Shown here: in pieces, positions 15,030 through 18,906 of the stretch
How positions within the stretch are numbered: the first letter of the stretch is position 1
How the letters are laid out: the number at the start of each line of letters is the position of its first letter
NCBI GenBank assembly: GCA_043730365.1
Contig: JAYTKJ010000330.1
Coordinates: 1-18,906 of the forward strand
Source: VFZP01 sp043730365
GTDB taxonomy: Bacteria > Acidobacteriota > Terriglobia > Bryobacterales > Bryobacteraceae
DNA: 18,906 nt
Direction: 5' to 3'
Notes under the pieces: generated by a model
The model's input: only the letters and a program-made list of their open reading frames with translations
The model's database searches: none
Told to the model about the DNA's origin: nothing
Translations under genes and position numbers: made by a program

Positions 15030-15587
15030 ATGGAGGTTGAACGATTGGATTCAACAGCGAAGCTGAGTGATCTCAGGGGAGAGTTCCTTACCACCAGTAC
15101 CCAATCGATGCCGATTGCAGGCATCATCTACTGGTCCATCGTCGCGGTGGCCGCACTCTACGTGTCTCCGAATCAATTAGGTTACATCGTTGGATTTGGC
15201 AGCGGTTTAATTTTCCCATTCGGCGTTCTGATTGACCTCTTGAGGGGCCGGGAGTTGAAAAGAGTGAGCCCCGGAAATCCCGTGGCCCAGCTCTTCTTCC
15301 AGTCGCTGGCGCTTGTCGCCTTGCTCTGGCCGCTTGTTATCATCGCCGCGATTCTTGCGCACAGTGCAAACCTGATTGTCCTCGGCGGTGCGATTTTGAT
15401 GGGCCTCATCTGGATTCCCTATGGCTGGGCAGCGGATGATCCCATTGGATTACAGCACGCCATTGCGCGATCGATCCTCAGTTATGCATGTTTCCTCTTC
15501 GCGCCTGAACCGTACAAAGCCACAGCGATCAGCGTGGCGGTTCTGCTCTGCTACACCTACAGCCTGATCAGAATGCGAAAAGCCTAA
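15030..15587 (+). CDS. Polytopic membrane protein, possibly DUF7010-like
   Basis: This 185-residue protein has about six hydrophobic segments: PIAGIIYWSIVAVAALYV, GYIVGFGSGLIFPFGVLI, FQSLALVALLWPLVIIAAIL, IVLGGAILMGLIWIPYGW, SILSYACFLFAP and ATAISVAVLLCYTYSLI. The arrangement resembles small membrane proteins grouped as DUF7010, a tentative assignment from memory of the pattern. I chose the ATG at 15030 because AAGGGAG lies 11 bases upstream; a GTG at 15009 is possible. The gene appears less GC-rich, by eye, than its neighbours and has no functional link to them, so it may have been acquired separately. Function unknown. Confidence 0.7.
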   Translation: MEVERLDSTAKLSDLRGEFLTTSTQSMPIAGIIYWSIVAVAALYVSPNQLGYIVGFGSGLIFPFGVLIDLLRGRELKRVSPGNPVAQLFFQSLALVALLWPLVIIAAILAHSANLIVLGGAILMGLIWIPYGWAADDPIGLQHAIARSILSYACFLFAPEPYKATAISVAVLLCYTYSLIRMRKA

Positions 15588-15914
15588 GAGCCTCTCGAGC
15601 CACCACACCCTCGGTGAAGCTGGAAGCAAGCCAAATGAACTCGGCGGGCGGTCGCACTTGCCTCCGGCGACGAGCACCAGCGAACCCTGCTCCACGGCTG
15701 ACCAGTTTCCTCATCCTCGCCCGCCGAAGTGCCGAAAAACCGCGTTTCCTGGGGCAGCCGAGCGGCGATTCACTCCCGGCGAAAATATCTTGCGTCTTTG
15801 CTTTCAGCCAGTTCCGCGAAGTCCCGTCGTAACCACTCTTGCCGCACATATACACTGAGTCGGGTTGCGAGCCCGTGCTCGCGGCCCGCTGATCTTTGAA
15901 ATTCGAAAACTGCA

Positions 15915-15932
15915 TTCGACACAGTTCGACAC
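15915..15932. repeat. Two-copy 10-bp-period direct repeat TTCGACAC
   Basis: TTCGACAC at 15915-15922 recurs at 15925-15932, followed by a T-rich run. A similar ATTCGAAAAC lies just upstream. The function is unknown. Confidence 0.4.
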
Positions 15933-15948
15933 TTTTTGCTTTTTTCCC

Positions 15949-15975
15949 CGGCCGTTGCTTCCCCGCCAACGGCCG
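15949..15975. other. Strong 9-bp hairpin
   Basis: CGGCCGTTG-cttccccgc-CAACGGCCG is a perfect 9-bp stem with a 9-base loop, 15 bases beyond the stop codon of the permease remnant on the minus strand. The tract after it on that strand is A-rich, not T-rich, so it is not a standard intrinsic terminator for that gene. Confidence 0.45.
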
Positions 15976-15989
15976 CGCGCGGGCGCGAT

Positions 15990-16087
15990 TCAGAATCCCT
16001 GCCGGACCACGCTCACCGGGTCGATCGCCGCCGCCCTGCGGGCCGGGCCAACTGCGGCGGCCAAGCCTACGATCGCAAATATAGCCG
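15990..16087 (-). pseudogene. 3' remnant of an ABC (ADOP/MacB-like) permease gene
   Basis: Read on the minus strand in the frame ending with TGA at 15992-15990, the sequence gives IFAIVGLAAAVGPARRAAAI followed by DPVSVVRQGF and the stop. This is the classic end of MacB/FtsX-type permeases: a last membrane helix, then PARRAAxIDPxxxxR. In Acidobacteria the ADOP permeases end this way and usually follow a PadR regulator. Only about 30 codons remain, and the frame runs directly into a PadR start in another frame. The left boundary is firm; the right boundary is the approximate junction. Confidence 0.7.
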
Positions 16088-16164
16088 TGCAACGGCTCAC
16101 CTCGCTGAAGAACCAGCAGATCCAGCGTGCCCTTCAAGAGCGTCGGTTTGTCGGACTTGGCCAT
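16080..16164 (-). pseudogene. 5' remnant of a PadR-family regulator gene
   Basis: On the minus strand, an ATG at 16164 opens MAKSDKPTLLKGTLDLLVLQ, the standard beginning of acidobacterial PadR regulators, and a few residues on reads EPLHGY, the next PadR motif. After about 28 codons the match ends and the sequence changes to the tail of a permease gene in another reading frame. The ribosome binding site (AGAGGAGG, about 10 bases upstream) is intact. The spacing between LVLQ and PLHGY is about two residues shorter than usual. The remaining frame continues with non-PadR sequence, so no working DNA-binding protein is expected. Confidence 0.72.
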
Positions 16165-16253
16165 TGGCGGTGTCGCCTCCTCTGACGATCTAGGGGAAGT
16201 ATGCCCATGCCGCCCTAGATCGCAAGGGGAGATTTGCGTTCTGCTTTTTGAGC

Positions 16254-16259
16254 TATACT
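16254..16259 (+). promoter_or_regulatory. Possible -10 element for ftsK
   Basis: TATACT lies 34 bases before the ftsK ATG and fits a sigma-70 -10 box. The best upstream match, TTGCGT at 16234, is only 14 bases away, so the -35 is poor and the call is weak. Confidence 0.28.
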
Positions 16260-16292
16260 CAAGGTCTCTGACTGTCTCCGTCCCTTGGCGGA

Positions 16293-18806
16293 ATGAAAAT
16301 ACTAGGACCCACACCGGTGCGGCGGCTCAACGAAGTGATTGGGCTTGCATCACTCGCCGTATCGGTGTATCTCATCCTCATACTGGTCTCGTTCTACCCG
16401 CAGGACGCTTCCTGGAACACAGCTGCGCCCGTTGGTGACGCTCGGAATCTGGGTGGCCAAGTGGGTGCCTATCTATCGGACATTCTCCTGCAGACGTTGG
16501 GCTTAGGCGCCTTTCTGATTCCGGTGCTACTGACGATCCTGGCGTGGAAATGGGTCAACTCATCTGAGATTGAGGCGCAGTGGATTCGCGTCGCCGGCGG
16601 CGCGCTGCTGTTCCTGGCTTTGACCGCTTCATTCGGCTTTCTCTCTGACTGGCGGTTGTATGACTCCACGATTCCGGTTGGCGGCCTGATCGGGTCCATA
16701 CTGGCCTCGATTCTCCTGCATTGGTTGAACCTCACCGGGTCCGTGCTTCTCACCTCCACGTGCCTGCTGATTTCGCTCTACCTGCTTACCACTTTTTCGC
16801 TCAGCAGTCTGCCCGTGTGGATGACTCAACCAGCTTGGATCGTTTCGGGCCTCAAGCTGCGCTGGAGCGGCTGGCTGATTGCCAGCCAACGGCGGCGTGG
16901 CGAAGACCGCGAGGCCAAGGCTGCCGCCAAGGCCGCCGCACTGGCGCTCCAGGAGCAGCCCGAAGAACCGGCGCTCGTCAGGCGCAGGCTCGAAGTGGTC
17001 ACAGCACCGGAAGCCGGCGAGTTTGAGATTCCCATACGTACGATGGACTTTACGGGGGCCCCTGAGGAGTCTGTTCATGAGCCCGAATTGGCTGCCCTCG
17101 CCGCCGCGGCCGGAGCTGGGGGCGATGCCGGTCCGCCGTGGGAAACAACCATGGTGAGGCCGCTGCCGGCGCCTGTCGCTCCGCCGCCCACCCGCTATGC
17201 GCGCACGAAACCTGAGCCGGCGTTCGGTGAGCCTGCCGTGGTGGAGTATGCGCCGCCGGAGCCTGTCTCCGCCGCGCCCGGCCGCCCGAGCGCTGCCCCC
17301 GTCGAGCGGCTTCGCGCTTCGGCCCACTATCAGTTCCCGCCCACCACCTATCTGAATGAAGCCGAGCCGCGCAGCGCGCACGACACGGCCGAACTTAAAG
17401 AAATCGCCGTCAATATTAAGTCGAAGTTTGAGGAGTTCAACGTCCTCGGCAACGTCACGCAGATCAATCCCGGCCCCGTGGTCACTACCTTCGAATTCAA
17501 ACCGGAAGCGGGCATCAAGTACAGCCGCATCACGACGCTCACCGAGGATCTCTGCCTCGGCCTGCAAGCGGAATCCATTCTGATCGAGCGCATCCCCGGC
17601 AAACCCACCGTGGGCATCGAGGTTCCAAACACCCGGCGCGAATTGATTAGTCTGCGGCAGATTCTGGAGTCTGAGGAATTCCAGAACTCGCCCTCAAAAC
17701 TCACCATTGCGATGGGCAAGGATATCAGCGGCCGCATCAAGGTGGCGTCGCTTGAAACGATGCCGCACCTGCTCATTGCCGGTTCAACCGGGTCCGGTAA
17801 GAGCGTCATGCTCAACTCGCTGATCATGTCGGTGCTCTTCAAGGCCACGCCCGAAGATGTACGCATGATCCTGATCGATCCCAAGCGCGTCGAAATGGGC
17901 CCGTACGAAGATATTCCGCACCTGCTCACTCCGGTGATAACGGACCCGCGCAAGGCCACCATCGCGCTGCGCAACGCCGTGCTCGAAATGGAACGGCGCC
18001 TCAAACTGCTGGCTTCGCAAGGCGTGCGCAACATCGAGCAGTTCAACAAGAAAGTCCGGCTGGCGATGGCGCAGCCGCGGAGTCTGTTTGCCGACGACGA
18101 AGCCGCCGTGGAGGCCGAAGAGCTGCTGCCGCTGCCGTTCATTCTGATCGTGATCGACGAGTTGGCTGACCTGATGATGCTCGAGCGCGGCGGTGTGGAA
18201 GAGTCCATTACGCGGCTGGCGCAGATGGCGCGCGCGGTGGGCATGCACTTGGTAGTCGCGACGCAGCGCCCCAGTGTGGACGTGATCACCGGCCTTATCA
18301 AGGCAAACTTTCCGGCCCGTATGAGCTTCCGCGTGGCGACGCGCGTGGACTCGCGCACGATTCTGGACGTGATGGGCGCGGACCATCTGCTCGGCAAGGG
18401 CGACATGCTGTTCCTGCCTCCCGGGTCTGCCCGGCTGGTGCGCGTGCACGCGGCCTACGTCAGCGAAACCGAGACGGCCGACGTTACCAATTTCTGGAAG
18501 AAACAGGCGCGGCCCGAGTACGACAACACCTTCCTGGTGGCTCCGCCTGAAGAAGGCGAAGAGGGCGACGCCGACGATTTCGCCGACTTCAACGACCCGG
18601 CCTACGAAGATGCCGTGCGCGTGGTTTGCGAAGTGGGCAAGGCCTCAACCTCAACGCTGCAACGCCGCCTGCGCCTCGGCTACGGACGCGCGGCGCGCAT
18701 CCTGGACAAGATGCACCACGATGGGATTATCGGACCGCCCGATGGCAGCCGGGCCCGCGAGGTGCTGCGGCGGCCGGAGTGGCTGGACCAGGCGGCGACA
18801 GTCTAG
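16293..18806 (+). CDS. ftsK: DNA translocase FtsK
   Basis: This 837-residue inner-membrane protein pumps DNA at the division septum and helps resolve chromosome dimers. The N-terminus has four or more membrane helices (about residues 15-34, 62-86, 98-118 and 130-170), then a Pro/Ala-rich linker to about 345. The alpha/beta motor follows: Walker A GSTGSGKS at 497-504, LIDPKRVEM near 527-535, Walker B ILIVIDELAD near 617-626, and the conserved ATQRPSVDVITGLIKANFPARMSFRV. The C-terminal gamma winged-helix domain (about 770-827; STLQRRLRLGYGRAARILD) is the part that reads KOPS-type DNA and touches XerD in other bacteria. Length is on the short-to-normal side, owing to a short linker. The gene stands alone downstream of the PadR/permease scar. 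Confidence 0.96.
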   Translation: MKILGPTPVRRLNEVIGLASLAVSVYLILILVSFYPQDASWNTAAPVGDARNLGGQVGAYLSDILLQTLGLGAFLIPVLLTILAWKWVNSSEIEAQWIRVAGGALLFLALTASFGFLSDWRLYDSTIPVGGLIGSILASILLHWLNLTGSVLLTSTCLLISLYLLTTFSLSSLPVWMTQPAWIVSGLKLRWSGWLIASQRRRGEDREAKAAAKAAALALQEQPEEPALVRRRLEVVTAPEAGEFEIPIRTMDFTGAPEESVHEPELAALAAAAGAGGDAGPPWETTMVRPLPAPVAPPPTRYARTKPEPAFGEPAVVEYAPPEPVSAAPGRPSAAPVERLRASAHYQFPPTTYLNEAEPRSAHDTAELKEIAVNIKSKFEEFNVLGNVTQINPGPVVTTFEFKPEAGIKYSRITTLTEDLCLGLQAESILIERIPGKPTVGIEVPNTRRELISLRQILESEEFQNSPSKLTIAMGKDISGRIKVASLETMPHLLIAGSTGSGKSVMLNSLIMSVLFKATPEDVRMILIDPKRVEMGPYEDIPHLLTPVITDPRKATIALRNAVLEMERRLKLLASQGVRNIEQFNKKVRLAMAQPRSLFADDEAAVEAEELLPLPFILIVIDELADLMMLERGGVEESITRLAQMARAVGMHLVVATQRPSVDVITGLIKANFPARMSFRVATRVDSRTILDVMGADHLLGKGDMLFLPPGSARLVRVHAAYVSETETADVTNFWKKQARPEYDNTFLVAPPEEGEEGDADDFADFNDPAYEDAVRVVCEVGKASTSTLQRRLRLGYGRAARILDKMHHDGIIGPPDGSRAREVLRRPEWLDQAATV

Positions 18807-18817
18807 AGCAGCATTTT

Positions 18818-18833
18818 CTCATCGAACGATGAG
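18818..18833. other. Short palindromic hairpin after ftsK
   Basis: CTCATCG-AA-CGATGAG is a perfect palindrome 12 bases after the ftsK stop. No T-run follows on the plus strand (CCTAAAGG), so it is at best a weak or factor-assisted terminator, or a regulator of the next frame. Confidence 0.35.
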
Positions 18834-18847
18834 CCTAAAGGATTGCG

Positions 18848-18906
18848 ATGGTGAGCGGAGCTCCTTTCTTTGGGTTTGAGTTCGAAATTGAATGGTATCG
18901 TCGCCG
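18848..18906 (+). CDS. Start of an unrecognised gene, cut by the window edge
   Basis: An ATG at 18848 opens a frame that stays open to the end of the window (MVSGAPFFGFEFEIEWYRR). AAAGGA lies 5 bases before the ATG, a good ribosome binding site. Nineteen codons are too few to recognise a family. A competing ATG at 18829 gives only 16 codons before a stop. Confidence 0.42.
   Translation, partial: MVSGAPFFGFEFEIEWYRR

Larger units (their letters stand above)
15588..15989. other. Stretch without an intact gene
   Basis: I see no convincing gene here. Both strands carry only short frames without recognisable motifs, including a 26-codon minus-strand frame starting with GTG near 15850 (QEWLRRDFAELAESKDARYF) that looks protein-like but lacks support. 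Near 15915 an 8-base unit TTCGACAC occurs twice with a 10-base period, and a strong hairpin lies at 15949-15975. Together with the permease remnant next door, this suggests decayed DNA downstream of a deleted locus. Confidence 0.5.

Noticed and set aside
15851..15886. tRNA-like CGGG-N7-CCCG stem
   Set aside because: No matching acceptor, D-arm or anticodon arm could be drawn around it.
16165..16314. Extension of the PadR-fragment frame upstream to 16314
   Set aside because: The PadR match starts exactly at the ATG at 16164 with a good ribosome binding site; the upstream codons run over the ftsK start region.
1..18906. CRISPR array, insertion sequence, integrase or phage genes
   Set aside because: No regularly spaced repeats, transposase motifs or terminal inverted repeats were seen. 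The 7685/9123 repeats are only two copies and flank one ordinary gene.

Overview
The window looks like chromosomal DNA of an Acidobacteriota bacterium, probably of the Solibacter/Bryobacter type. The case is inferential: high GC, an exported PSCyt1/DUF1549/DUF1553 protein next to a DUF1501 protein, DinB-like DUF1572, Tat-exported enolase-superfamily proteins, and the remains of a PadR regulator/ADOP permease locus, a pairing typical of this phylum. No tRNA, rRNA, CRISPR array, transposase or phage gene was seen.

Layout. 1-2106 (+): an unrecognised protein, cut by the window edge, translationally coupled (ATGA) to a two-domain SagB-type nitroreductase. 2133-2581 (-): a hicB-hicA toxin-antitoxin pair. 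2818-7670 (+): an exported gene run with a c-type cytochrome-like PSCyt1/DUF1549/DUF1553 protein, a DUF1501 protein and a secreted protein with a TonB-C-like tail. 7685-9152: a lipoprotein gene bracketed by two near-identical 30-bp direct repeats. 9262-10638 (+): a stand-alone TIR-domain protein and a SAM methyltransferase, meeting a convergent DinB/DUF1572 gene (10635-11183, -) at a shared CTAG. 11361-11690 (-): thioredoxin with a clear intrinsic terminator. 11780-14969 (+): an unknown membrane protein and two tandem enolase-superfamily proteins with twin-arginine leaders. 15030-15587 (+): a polytopic membrane protein. 15588-16292: no intact gene; it holds a PadR start fused to the last codons of an ABC permease, apparently a deletion scar. 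16293-18806 (+): ftsK. A new reading frame opens at 18848 and runs off the window.

The PSCyt1/DUF1501 block and the two enolase-superfamily proteins fit export-based breakdown of plant or polysaccharide-derived sugars and sugar acids. SagB, TIR and HicAB are accessory. TrxA and FtsK are housekeeping. The observations most worth a second look are the PadR/permease scar, the direct-repeat-flanked lipoprotein gene, the SagB gene with its coupled unknown partner, and the orphan TIR protein. I found no convincing complete new multi-gene system.
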